Shown here: positions 1-11,543 of the stretch, one piece after another
How positions within the stretch are numbered: position 1 is the first letter of the stretch
How the letters are laid out: the number at the start of each line of letters is the position of its first letter
Assembly (NCBI GenBank): GCA_963854835.1
Contig: OY978529.1
Location: forward strand, 4,312,501 to 4,376,500
Direction: 5' to 3'
Source of the DNA: Megamerina dolium
Taxonomy: Eukaryota; Arthropoda; Insecta; Diptera; Megamerinidae
DNA: 64,000 nt
Translations under genes and position numbers: made by a program
The notes under the pieces: generated by a model
What the model was told of the DNA's origin: nothing
The model's database searches: none
Seen by the model: only the letters and a program-made list of their open reading frames with translations

Positions 1-22
1 AAATAATAATAATAATAATAAA
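1..22. repeat. AAT trinucleotide microsatellite
   Basis: Uninterrupted aat units followed by a short A run at the very start of the window. Simple repeat; it may continue beyond the window edge. Confidence 0.9.
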
Positions 23-1959
23 AAATTAGTTAGCTTTTGGAGCTTAGTTAGCTTGGATTGGTGAAGTTCTCAGTTGATTTTTAAGTAAATGATTAAGAGT
101 GCTCCATTGTTCGTCCTTATATCACTCGGGGCACTTAGACCATAAAGTAGGGCCACTGCATAGCATGCTGAAGCATTTCCTTTTCCAAATTCAATGAGAT
201 CAATTAGGCGGTCATCACAAGTGGTTAGTGGTGGGTTCTATTACTAAACTATCTTTGCTGTCTTGGCTATATTGGATTCCTTAACTAGATTGTGTGTATT
301 AAACCAGAACTCTGTAGAGGTTTAATATAAGTGTGGTTCTTATATTGTTAATTTTATTAAATTTTATCTTAAAAACTAAATTTCAAATATTTAAAGAAAT
401 TATTTTAAAAGCATAAACACCAACAATGCTAAAAATCTATATCGAAAAGAGTTCAGACACTTGACAGCTCATTCGTCAAATTGTACAAGGAAAAATTTGA
501 ACATTTCATCATTACCATGACCACTACCAACCAACAGCTTCTATATGCTTACGGCGTCTATTTCAAGAAAATTCTTTCTTCACATTCATGCATTCATACA
601 TATGCTTGCGATCCTTTTGTTTGAATTTTGACGAATGTTTAAATATATATTTAGATGTATGTGATGGTGGTCCTGTGTTGTCCTTCTTTGCTTTTTCATA
701 CAATCCATTGACGTCAGTTACAAAATTGATGTGTTGCTGGTGCAGCTCCATCTCAACATCTTGGATTTTAATGCTCCAATCATAAAAGCAAAGTACAAAC
801 GATGATGATGATGATATTATTGTCTTGCAGTAAAAGTTTCTTCATCTTCATCTTCATCATAATCTTCTTCTATTTCTAAATTCTATAGCTGCCAATTCGT
901 ATGATATGTTAAAAGAAATTGTGAACAATAACTAACAATGAGGTCAAAACTCCAAAAGACCAAAACCAATAAAAATGGAGAAAGAAGATTAGTAAGACCA
1001 ACAAAGAAATATGGATAAGATGAGAAAAAGCTACAACCAGCCATCGTCCTCCGTCTGCTGCAGCAATGCATTTATTCATTCATCGCCCATTACCAAACGC
1101 CATGGAGGCCATCGATATTACCCATCAAATACAGTCAATGGCTCGCGCAATCCATCTTGTATGTCCTGCACATATGGATGCCATTCATATTCATATAAAG
1201 TTGAAAGTACACTCAACAACACACATCCTTTAGCTTTATATTTTGCGTCATTATCTTAATACGTATACACATACATATACCAGTTTATCTGGTCGATTCT
1301 ATGCTTCATCATCTATTCGAAAATTTGATGTACGACCATTGAAATGATGTTTTCTCTTGATCTTATTCATTTTCTTTCATCGTCTCCTCCATGTCGCTTG
1401 CCTTGTCGAATCAATACTAGTTACATACAAATGCCATTCAATTTTGTTGTTCACGATAAAACTTTATCATCGACTCGACACTTTCAGACGATACATTGAC
1501 TATGACTATGGATATATGTAGATAGATAGTTCTTCCTTAGTCCCCTACACTCCGCATCGCTAAAGAATGATAAGTGAGAAAATAGTGTGATGGAAAAGTT
1601 TGATGATGACAACGACGACATCAACACCAGCAACTACATCGTTGTATATTAGATATTCCCGCTTTTATTGTAGCATTTCACATTTATTATAATATTAAAA
1701 CTACTATTCCTTAAGTACATAGTAATGATGAAATAGGGAACAGCTACTTAAGCAGCCAAGATATGGCATTAAATATTTAATTCGTAGAAGTCTAGATGAT
1801 GGAGCTCTTTACTCAAACTCTCTTCTACAGAATTCTTGCAATCAGTGGACAATTATGCATTCAAATAGACAATAAAGTTCGTCAAAAGAGGGTATCTCCT
1901 AGTAACGGCCATCAACCCACAAGCAACTATTTCTCGCATATTCGATTTCCTGACTGGAA
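23..1959. other. Non-genic stretch
   Basis: I see no coding pattern, no transposon protein motif and no inverted ends here. Short GAT repeats lie at about 801-815 and a TCTTCA run at about 839-858. Open frames are all about 60-80 codons, AT-rich and without recognisable domains, as expected by chance. Confidence 0.6.
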
Positions 1960-2323
1960 CTCGTCAGTGGTTAGTGTGTTGGCCTTCTGATCTGTAGGTC
2001 GTCGATCTGTTCAATCCCCGGCTAAAGCATATCGAAAAAATTTTTCTTCCGAACTGTACCCACCTCTCGGCAAGCAACTGGCAATTTTTCCGGCAGTTCG
2101 ATTTACTAAAAAAGAGCTCTGTGACAACACCAAGTTAAATTGATGTCACAAGAGTTCTGTCGTTCGGAACCGGCTAATATAAGTAGATCCCTTCTAATGC
2201 TGTCAAAATTTAACACGCACAAGAGTATTGGAAGAGAAGCACGGTGGTATCACAATGGGCCTTTCTGTCCTCTCCTGGTGTGTCCTCTCAGAGAAAGGAC
2301 AGCCACACAACCCAACCTAACCT
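1960..2323 (+). mobile_element. tRNA-derived SINE, copy 1 (variant 3' end)
   Basis: The copy starts inside the tRNA-like head (cagtggttagtgtgttggcc) and has a damaged B box. It continues through the shared body: the cggcaagcaactggcaat block, the gagctctgtgacaa block and the ggaaccggctaatataagta block. The 3' end differs from most copies. In place of the aagtgccacatatttatt tail it reads into aaaggacagccacacaac followed by ccaacctaacct, which resembles copy 5 at 19189. First few bases of the head are missing and no target-site duplication is visible. A small copy-specific reading frame inside it is not a gene. Confidence 0.85.
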
Positions 2324-2648
2324 AGCTCCCTCATAAAAAATAATTCTCATCTAATTTAAGACATAACTAACATAAACTATGTATTTTAAACCATACGTTT
2401 TATGGTTATGTTGCCACTTAACATATTTACTTTCAACATAACATAATTTTTTGTTTTTAGATTGATATCAACGATAAAACTTTTCTGCAACATGCATCTC
2501 TTGTAAGCAGTAAGCATCAGTAGTAGCAGTATGCGGTCAAAACAACAGCCACGCCCCTCGCACCGTTGGTGCAAAGATATTGGTAAGTTCGTAATAAACG
2601 TTTGTTATACAATATTCTTTTTTTTTTAAATCTCATGATATTGTAAAA
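2324..2648. other. Non-genic stretch
   Basis: AT-rich sequence with no coding signal or repeat that I recognise. Confidence 0.5.
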
Positions 2649-2795
2649 TATTTAAGATAATATTCGCATAAACTATTCGAGAATTACAAGTACACATACA
2701 ATTAAGAGAAAATTTGTTAAAATTGTTATAAAGAACTCGTGAATAAAATGTTTGAGAGATATAGAAATACGAAAAATGAATTTTTCTCTTGCCTT
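2649..2795 (+). repeat. Direct repeat, left copy, flanking foldback element
   Basis: The segment with tatttaagataatattcgca, aactattcgagaattac and aactcgtgaataaaatg is repeated in degraded form at 3313-3455, which reads tatttaagataattttcg, aaccatttgagaattac and agctcgtgcataaaatg. The two copies lie about 666 bp apart on either side of the foldback-like element. It may be an old tandem duplication into which the element inserted, or part of a larger composite element. Confidence 0.7.
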
Positions 2796-2847
2796 TTTTT
2801 TAACTTCTTGCGATTTACCACTAAAAATTATACAACTTCACAATCAA

Positions 2848-3302
2848 AACAAAAGTATGATGTTCCACGGACCATGGAAGTTGCTTTATATGGATTTCGA
2901 CTTGCTAAATCCAAATCCGTAGTCGGGTTTTCACCTTTTTTCTTAGGTTTCTTGTAGCCTCAAAATATATAGCTTTGTAATACTAATTTATTATTCTAGC
3001 TTTTTAAGAATTCGGATTTAGTAACCTAAAGTCCATAATATGTGTATACTTTTCTCCATAGGACATTGCATTTTGTCGGCCTTTTACAGCCCCATAATTG
3101 TAGAATTATACCGGACCAAGTTAGTCAAATGCTGTGGGTGTCAGTATTCTTTCTGTCCTCAAAAAACAAAATTTTGCAATTACTGTCGTTTTTGAAAGTT
3201 TGAAAAAACCTGACAGTGACCATCCGGATCATGGATTCGGATTCAGCAACTCAAAATCAATTTAATGTGATTACTCTGGTCCGTTGGGAATAATACTTTT
3301 TC
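2848..3302. mobile_element. Foldback/MITE-like element with long imperfect inverted ends
   Basis: The left end reads aaaagtatgatgttccacgg then accatgg; the right end, reverse-complemented, reads aaaaagtattattcccaacg then gacca. Further in, gatttcgacttgctaaatcc (left, near 2893) pairs with gattttgagttgctgaatcc (right, reverse complement, near 3260). The inverted arms are therefore about 80 bp, imperfect and gapped. A third related motif copy lies in direct orientation at about 3009-3070 (attcggatttagtaacc). It has no reading frame of note. Class is inferred from structure only; no target-site duplication could be fixed. Confidence 0.6.
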
Positions 3303-3312
3303 TGTGGGGTTG

Positions 3313-3455
3313 TGTTATTTAAGATAATTTTCGTTTAAACCATTTGAGAATTACGAATATATGCATATCCATGTATGAAAAATTATCAAAACTAATAGCT
3401 CGTGCATAAAATGATTGGTGGAGAAAGAAATAAAATGAATTATTCTTAGTTTCTT
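3313..3455 (+). repeat. Direct repeat, right copy, flanking foldback element
   Basis: Degraded second copy of the segment at 2649-2795, with matching blocks in the same order. It lies immediately after the right inverted arm. Confidence 0.65.
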
Positions 3456-5274
3456 TTCTGTCTCCTTCTTTACTTATCATTACCAACTTACTGCAACCAA
3501 CATCAATCTGCTAAGCATACCTACATATATGTATACATGCATACATATATGATATATTCCTATAATAAATCAATCAACATCTGGTCTCTGTCTGTCTCTG
3601 TCTGTATTGAACCAATCGCCGCATAATGCAACAGCACCTTTAACATGCAATCATAATATATAGGTAATAAATTGAAGTTAGTAGCCAGTAGTGTTGTTGT
3701 TGTTTTTGGTAAGATACTTCTTGCTACATTCAACTGACTTTAGTTTATTTATGTATGTATGTATGTATGGTATGTATCTATAGTAGTTGAATACCCTAGT
3801 TGCGGCTATTACGATTTACCTCTTTGAGTTTGCAAGCTTGATGATGTTATTTTGATATTACGATGCCACGCAATATGTCCAACAAGAGCGAGTGTAATAT
3901 AAAAAAAAAAAACCGAATAAATATATATAGTACAGGCAGTAGAATGAAGAAAATGAGATGGAGAACAGTCAAAACTTGCCATTGCTGCACGCTATAAGTA
4001 TAGGCATAAATGCCAATGAAATAAGCCACACAGTAGGGGCAATTTTACACACAGTTGATGGTGTTAGTAGTGGTAGTGGAGGTAACGCTTCCGTGTTGCA
4101 TACGATCATGTGCTTGATGATCGCAACATGACGATCATCATCAGTACTCCGATGAAAATTATGTTCATAGGTGTATACCAAGAGGATATATCTAGACGAT
4201 TTGGTGAATCAATCCCATTTTTGTAAATGTATAAAATGATCGTGCCGAGTGATCATCACAATGAAATAGTAATAGTAATATATTTATGACTCCAATTTTA
4301 ATAAAACAAAAAAGTGGATAACTTAATAATTTCAGATACGAGTCAATATAGACTCTGTCCAAAACATAATAGCTATAAATGAGATTCACAAAGTCCAGTA
4401 TAGCTGCGCACGATCATCAAAGACCAAAGTATATCATTCCTTCATTCACACAACATTCAATAATTTGAGTTGCATACAACTCATGTTATTGCCATCGTTG
4501 TTTTATTACAATTTGCTGTTTTTTGTTTTTGTTCGATTTAGTACTTATTTTCGCACTCCAGTTGTGCGAAATACTTTTACTGCGCATGCGCATCGTTCGA
4601 TCGTTCGATCGTCCATATGATCGCGTTTGTTACCTACCCACTAAATAACACCATCGGCCCGCGCGCTGGTTCGCTCATTCGCTTGCTTGCTGATTGATTA
4701 ATTGATATCCAAAGTTAATTGCCTTTCATATTATTTATGAGTTATTTATTTGCAATGGAATGAGTGAATGAGTGTTGGACGGTTTCTTGAGTTGGCTGTT
4801 TGTTGTTTGGTTCATTGGATGGCTGCCTATTTAATTTCGATTGCAATGAAGACTGGCCAGTTGATCGGCCATGCTACATGTTGTCTTGCACGAAAGTCAT
4901 TAGTCGTAAAGTTTTGATTATTTATGATATGATCATGCAATTTTACTTCTATTTCCCCCTATGTGTGTGTGCGTTTTATTTTAGTTTAATTTATTCTTTC
5001 AATCTGATTGGATTTTTTTGCTTTTTATTTTCGTAAATTGAGTCGATTTGAGTAGATCGACATTTAGTAATGGCAAAAGTAAAATAATTTTTGTGGAAAG
5101 TCTTATCGTTTTCCAGATCGGTTTTGAAAAGTTGTTGGTGCAGTTGTTTCTAGGTTTCCAATAGGAATTCTTCTTTTTTCTGTACCCGTGATGACTCTCT
5201 TTTAAAGCTAATTAATTCAAATAATATTAGATCACTTAGCTGCTACATCTAAATTTATTTAGTACTTCGTCGGC
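3456..5274. other. Non-genic unique DNA with GATC-rich cluster
   Basis: No coding signal. A short GTAT run is at 3750-3772. Between about 4100 and 4625 there is a dense set of GATC-centred motifs (acgatcat, tgatgatcgc, acgatcatcatc, atgatcgtg, agtgatcatc, cgatcatc, then cgttcgatcgttcgatcg). This is more than base composition would predict, and a similar cluster occurs at 31260-31740. A regulatory role is only a guess. Confidence 0.5.
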
Positions 5275-5808
5275 CTAGATATATTGTGAAGCATCACTCT
5301 TGGATCTAACAGGTCCTACTTTGGGCTGAGTAAGCAATTGAGAAGTCGGGTCCTCTCTCGAGAAAAGAAAACTATACTCTACAAGTCTCTCCTCATGTTT
5401 GTCCTTACATATGGCGCCGAAGCTTGGACAATTTCCACCTCAGATGAGAGAATGCTCGCAGTTTTCGAGAGAAAAGCCCTACGCAAGGCTTTTAGATCTA
5501 TTTGCGTTGGTGGCGCATATCGAATAAGGTACAACCATGAGCTGTATAAGCTGTATGCCGACACCGACATAGTAAAGTGCATTAAAATTCAGCGGTTGCG
5601 CTGGCTATGTTTATGGAACAACACGCTCAGCGGCTAAGAAGGTGTTATATTCGGAACCCGCTGGTTGATGACGCAGAAGAGGAAGACTTGACCTCAGGTC
5701 GAATTTCTAACTGGCGCCAAGTAGCGAAGGAAAGAGCTGGCTGGAGAAGCATGCTAGATTTGGCCTAAATTGATTTTTGGTTGTAAGGGCCACATAAGTA
5801 AGTAAGTA
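5275..5808 (+). pseudogene. LINE-A non-LTR retrotransposon, 3' end with TAAG tail
   Basis: A 5'-truncated copy of an APE-type non-LTR retrotransposon. The translated segment at 5338-5637 matches the region after the RT palm in this family: YKSLLMFVLTYGAEAWTIST, then SDERMLAVFERKALRK, then YRIRYNHELYKLYAD and IKIQRLRWL. The frame is then broken, and the tail region (gaaagagctggctggagaag) follows out of frame. The copy ends with ggccacataagtaagtaagt, a short tandem tail of TAAG units. Such microsatellite tails are known for RTE-like LINEs, but the clade is not proven here. Not functional: it lacks endonuclease and RT catalytic motifs. Confidence 0.85.
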
Positions 5809-8402
5809 TTTATTTGCAAAAAGTTTGGGAGCCAGTGGATCGACTACAGCTTCTTAAAGAACATTTTCAAAATTTCTTTTTGACCTCGTTGCTTAGATTC
5901 TTCTGGTTAATTAGTATAGTTAGTTACATTGTTTGTCGCAAAATGTTTGGAAATTACTGCGAGAGTAAAAAATGTTCAGAAAAATGTGTTTGACAGAGCT
6001 CTGTAATAAAACTATGGAAAAGTTACGGTGTAAGAGTTCTGAAAGAGTTTTTCATGGCCATGAGAATATATATAAGATTTACTTATTATTAAATTCACTT
6101 TTATAGATTTGGTTCACAGTTTCGAACAAAACTATTTCCACTCAATTAGAAAAGCACTAAACAGGAATTAGTTCCTTTTCAGTTACTTTGTCGTGTGTTT
6201 GTGTGGGAGCTCCTTTAACGTAAGAAGATAACAAGTTAGCATCTAGGAGTTTGAAGAAATGTTAAAGAGCAAAACTTAAAGAGGAAGACGATGGCACGGT
6301 TGAACCAAGTAGGGCTATTCATGAAGGAGCGTGAACCAATTCGATAAAAAAAATTGATTTGTCGGAGTGACCACTTGAGAGTTAGAAATATGGGGAAGCA
6401 TATTTCAGCATAATGTTGAGTACACGTATCTGGTGATACAAAGTGAAAGAAAAATTAGGGTTCCCCCTATGAGTTTTAGGAATTTTTTGGTTTATTTCGT
6501 AGAAGAACCCTAATAAAGGTGAAAGATATGGCGTAACTATGTTGGGGGCATCATCGGTTAAAACGAGGAAGGCAAGAAGTCGGTACGTTCCGTAAAAATA
6601 TTTTAAACCTCGAGGAGGCTATTCCAGCGCTACTGTGGACTTAGTCGACAATCGATTAAATGTACGTTTTTGCCAATTGTCGAATATCAGGCTTGGTCAA
6701 GTCTTCGCTGGTTCCCCTACTAAATATAAATATAAATGTTAATTGTCTTCTAACTCCAAAAGGATCCAAGGTGTACATAAATTTTATTGTTTTTGTTTTT
6801 CTTTCCGCACTTTATAATGCATAGAGAATTAACCCCGACGAAGGGTTTGCCAAAAAATTTTCATGCAACTTGCAACTTATGTAGTGCCCAGAAATAGATG
6901 TAATGTAAGTGTATGTGTAATGTGATGCCAAATTGCATTTCAATGAAAGCGAAATACAGTCAGTTAATGTCAGTCAATCAACTGACTCAAGACAGTATGC
7001 CATGGCCTTTTATTTGACAGATTGTATATATTCATCGCTCTCAACTACATACTAGACTATGTCATAGATGTAGATCATGTTGGGAGAGACCAAGTGCGAC
7101 AGAGTGCAAGTTGCAATGTGTTGAGGAAGAAAATGCAATGTGTGAAAAGGATAGTCGTTACTGTAGGTTTTCTTATTCGTCTTCTTCTTTGCAGCCATTT
7201 GTAACAATATCTACAAACAACAATCTATCACCCATATTTAGTAACTAGTTGATACCAACAGCAGCAACAACAGTCAACTACACCAACGACAATTCATGAT
7301 GTGAATGGGTTGAATGGAGTTCGAAGAGACTAGTAAACGCCTGTTCAACTTTTAAAACAAGCGTCAATCAATTGTCTCAAGTGTCAAGCGCTGTAATAGT
7401 AGTAGTTACAGCAGTTGCCGTATAGTTGTTGTTGTTGTTGTTGTTTGACATGTTTTAAATTAACTAAATATTAAAGACGATATGTGAGAGAAATGGTAGA
7501 AATCCAAACTACAAAGATGTCTTTGAAATAGCGACATATTGAGGGGACAGCATGCGAGTATCTATAATGGTGGTACTCATAGAAACTAGTTTTATAACCG
7601 AAGCCATTGGAATGTATTATTTCAATGACTCATATACTTGGTTTGATGTATAAAGAGCACATCCTCAGCCTACTTCCGGCTAATAAGCCATTTCAAATTA
7701 ATTCTTAGCTGTAATTACAACCTTAACAAATTTCTCCGTAAAACACTCATAATTCAATGTATGTAAAAATTGCTATTGACAGCCGCTCGTACTGCTTGTG
7801 ACAATTTTGTGATTTGTGGACTTTGCATTACATTACGATGTGACCAACCACCATCACCACCACCACCGCAAAAATACTATATGGTATGTATGACCACAAT
7901 TAAAATAATAATGCCAAATTCAATTTAATTCATATGACATTTTGAGTGGAGTAAAAATTCTGGCATTCTTGGTTGTCCGAATTTTATGAAATGTATGTAT
8001 TCAATTTTCAACAGTGAATGACAGATATGTCATTGAATTGTTTTATTATTACAATATTATTATTGTTTTTGTTGTTGAATTCATTTAAAAATCAACAGAA
8101 AAATGTCATTCCATCATTTAAAATATCAATTTAATTTGGCAGCACTTTTATTCTGAATATCAGCCTTAGCTCAGACTACAACCCAAGTTCATGCTTGAAC
8201 CACCACACCATCAATTTAATGTGTGCTCATTGTAATTAAACAATGACGTTATTACATGCATACATATATCATTTTAACTATAATTTTATGACTATTCTCC
8301 ATTTCCCCCATAAGCCTATTGCAATATATGTGCTGTATTTATTATGACAGTACAATTGAAAAAGAAAGATGGAGAGACATATAGAAAGAGAAAAAGAGAC
8401 GC

Positions 8403-8433
<31 letters not shown>

Positions 8434-9225
8434 AAAATATTAATTAAATATTTTCCAATTGAATAGACAAAACATCGACAGACTGTCGATTGGAAAGTGA
8501 GCAGGTATTTTGTTCATACAATTACTGACATCACAAATTTACCATACTTCTCACACTCCATGTACAAAATGACCATTACTCAACGACTGTGAAAACATCA
8601 TTCAGCACGGTAATGAACATATTGAAGTAGTAATGGGAAATATGGCGTGTAGTTGACTGCATTTGAATTATGTCAAAATCATTATTAAATGACAAACATT
8701 GATTGTTTTGCAATTAATTTGCTATTGTGTGCAATTTTGCTAATTTATTTTTTTTTTTGTATTTCATCATCATCATCAATATAATTATTGTTAAAGCTTT
8801 AAACTAATAGTAATGATTTGCAGAACTAATGCCGTCTAGTAGTAATAGTATATTCGGCGAAAATTAACCCTACTTTTCTGTTTCAAATGAATCCCTAATT
8901 CTTTATTGAAGAAAAATTCACGAATAAAATATTTAAACTCAAATTTAAAATCCAAATATTTATTATTAATTTGTATTTATGCATTCTAAATACAAATTAA
9001 GATTTTGGCAATGATTTGGGCAAAACGCTTTGCTACAGGAGGAACAGAGTTACCATATATAGTTGCAAAAATGTCGCAAGTTTTTATTTTGAAAATCTCC
9101 ACAAAAGAGCTATTTATATTGGCCGATTTAGGAGATGATTTTGTCCTCGATGCCTGCTATAAATTCCAGCCATCAACTGGTTCTACAGGAATTGGTGCTT
9201 CCACTGGATATAGGGTCTCAACAAC
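5809..9225. other. Non-genic stretch
   Basis: About 3.4 kb without a convincing gene or recognised transposon. It holds a TTG microsatellite at about 7425-7445, a CCACCACCACC run near 7850-7868 and a GA run at 8402-8427. The reading frame at 9005-9418 (137 codons) runs into an antisense LINE relic, has no recognisable domain, and is best treated as chance. Confidence 0.55.
8402..8427. repeat. GA dinucleotide microsatellite
   Basis: About 13 uninterrupted AG/GA units, preceded by an imperfect purine-rich stretch (agaaagagaaaaagagac). Confidence 0.9.
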
Positions 9226-9906
9226 GGCGTCAACCACCGAAAATCGATTTAGGCCAAATCTAGCATGCTTCGCCAGCCAAACCTTTCCTTGGCTAACTGG
9301 GGCCAGTTACAGATTCCAAGCGCTGACAAGTTCTCCAAAACTTGGTTTATCCACCGGAGGTTGGGTGTGCCTCTTCTGCGGCATACACCAGCGAATTTGG
9401 AATATAACACATTCTTAGCAGGAGCGTGTTCTTCCAGCCGCTAATTTTTAATGTGCTTTACTATGTCGGTGTCGGCATATAGCTCATGCAGCTCATGGTT
9501 GTACCTTATTGGATACTCGCCACCAACGCAAATAGGTCCAAAGCTCTTGCGTAGGACTTTTCTTTCGAAAACACCGAGCATTCTCTCATCTGAGGTGTTA
9601 ATTGTCGAAGCTTTGGCGCTATATGTAAGAACACACATGATAAGAGACTTCTAAAGTGTGGTTTTCGTTGCTCGAGAGTGAGCCCGACTTCTCAATTGCT
9701 TACTTAGCCCAAAGTAATTAGCAAGAATGATCCTTCGTAATATCTCCAGGCTGACATCAATACTGGTGTTAAAGCTGGTTCCAAAACAGACAAAAGTCCT
9801 TCACTACTTCAAAAGCGTAGTTATCAACAGTGACGAGCTGTCCAAGGCGCTGGGACTCTAGGTCTCTTCTTCTTGTCCTCGTTCACCGTAAGACCCGTTG
9901 GTAATT
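9226..9906 (-). pseudogene. LINE-A retrotransposon fragment
   Basis: On the minus strand this contains the same post-RT segment as the copy at 5275: LTYSAKASTINTSDERMLGV, FERKVLRKSFGPICVGGEYP and IRYNHELHELYADTDIVK (9441-9638). Upstream in LINE orientation (9640-9906) it continues through the LGTSIN-like and VNEGKT-like region, with frameshifts. The 3' side keeps the ggcctaaatcgattttcgg block but no TAAG tail. Several frame breaks; a dead copy. Confidence 0.8.
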
Positions 9907-10175
9907 ATTAGAACAGACCTACTTATATTATATAAATCGGTCTCAAATGGAAGAAACCGTGTTTCATCACTTTTTCTGAGTTTTGTCACATAGCCCTTTT
10001 AAAAGCTTTTTCATGGAAAATTGTTACTGTCAAAAGAACTGCTAATTGCTTGCTGATAGGTGGGCACCATTCGAAAGAAAAAAATATTTTCGATATTAAA
10101 GCTGTGCTACAGGCGAAAATAGACCACTACCTGCAGACCAGAACGCCAACGCATTAATCACTGAGTAAAAGCACC
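9907..10175 (-). mobile_element. tRNA-derived SINE, copy 2, degraded
   Basis: Minus-oriented. Recognisable blocks are tattagaacagacctactta, tttctgagttttgtcacat, agctttttcatggaaaattg, ttgcttgctgataggtgggc and the head remnant gccaacgcattaatcactga. The 3' leading part (gaagggctc region) is missing and the LINE-A fragment directly abuts it. Divergence is higher than in copies 10-13. Confidence 0.75.
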
Positions 10176-10614
10176 ACCACTTAGACGTGGCGTATTTTGT
10201 GAATCTTAGTTGGAACTCAATTCCAAACTATTTCTATTTATATAAATGCCGACAATCAATTAAAATTCAATGTTTTAAAAACCTCACATAAAATGTTTAT
10301 TAAAAGTATTAGCAGTTTCGATGGTGTCGAAATGTATTTCTTATAGAAAAATATTCGATATTGTACCAAATTTTTACATTTTTTTTACAATAATGTCGAA
10401 ATTATAATTCATTCAGAAATCTTGAGAATTTAGTTGCATACATTTTGAATAATTTTTTTGCAGGAATGTTCAAATTCTCAGCTTCTTTTCATTTGAAATA
10501 TTCTCTTACATCGATTCCTTCTACCACCTGTAAAGGCAATCTAATGTTTAGTTTATTTAAATTTTGGTTAGGATTTTTAATAGAAAAATATGTTATTATT
10601 TTAAGCTTCCTTGA
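10176..10614. other. Non-genic stretch
   Basis: AT-rich, with poly-T stretches; nothing recognisable. Confidence 0.5.
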
Positions 10615-11040
10615 TAACTCCAAAAGAGCTGCTACTGTGGGCTAAAGAAGCAGTTAAGAAACCGAGGTCCCTCTTTCTCTCACTCGAAGAAGGAGGAATA
10701 CGCTCTAAGAACTTCTTATTATTTCTGCCATTACATATGGTTCTGAAGCTTGAACAATTCCCACCTAGGAAAGGAGATTACTTGGAGATTTTGTGGGACT
10801 TTTACAAATTCTTTTTGAACCAATTTGATTTTATAGCGAGTACATAATAAAGAACAACCATGAGTTACCTCTACCTCGATTCCAACATAGCTAATCCCAT
10901 TAAAATCCAGCAGCTGTTCGGTGTCAGTCAAGGCGTGCCAATGAAAGAGCCAGCCAAAAAGGTGTTGCATTCGAAATCCGCTAGAGAATACAGATGAAAA
11001 TTAAGGCCCAACCTTTGGTGGGAAAAACTAAGCACAGAAG
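10615..11040 (+). pseudogene. LINE-A retrotransposon, heavily decayed fragment
   Basis: Nucleotide blocks line up with the LINE-A segment: gggctaaagaagcagttaag, aagaacttcttattatttct, attacatatggttctgaagc ttgaacaattcccacc, aagaacaaccatgag, cccattaaaatccagcag. Both frame and spacing are lost, so it is recognised from nucleotide similarity to the copies at 5275 and 34690 rather than from protein. Confidence 0.65.
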
Positions 11041-11543
11041 TTTAATTTTTTTAATTATTCAATAATAATCAATAATGCCAGATTCGATTTGAATTCAAAC
11101 ATATTTCAGTAGACAATTTTTGAAAAAAGTTCTATCGTTTTCTTTTTTCTCAATTTAATAATTTTATATTCGAACCCCATCTAAATATGCTGAATTTTAG
11201 CTTTTTATAAGACCCTCTTTTCATTGAAATTTATTTAAATTTTATCATTTCCAGCTCTACAATCGACTATAAAACTATGAAAATTCAATGCCAACACATA
11301 TTTACTTTGAGAATTCAGATAATACTTTAAGTAAAATTAAGTCAGTGATGAACTAAATGCAAAATTCAACTCTTAGCTATTCGCCCAATGCACTATTTAT
11401 TTACAGCTGTTGAAACAATTTGCCAAGTAAACTAAATTTTTGTAACTAAAGGAATTCAATGGAATGAACTGCAGTTTACTATACAATCAGTATTGTAGAC
11501 ATGTAGACAGACAGTCGGTCTATTAGATAGTGATTTTCAAATA
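11041..11543. other. Non-genic stretch
   Basis: AT-rich with no repeat or gene recognised, up to the start of the satellite array. Confidence 0.5.

Noticed and set aside
9005..9418. 137-codon open frame on the plus strand
   Set aside because: Half of it is antisense to a LINE-A relic, and the rest has no domain or codon pattern suggesting a gene.
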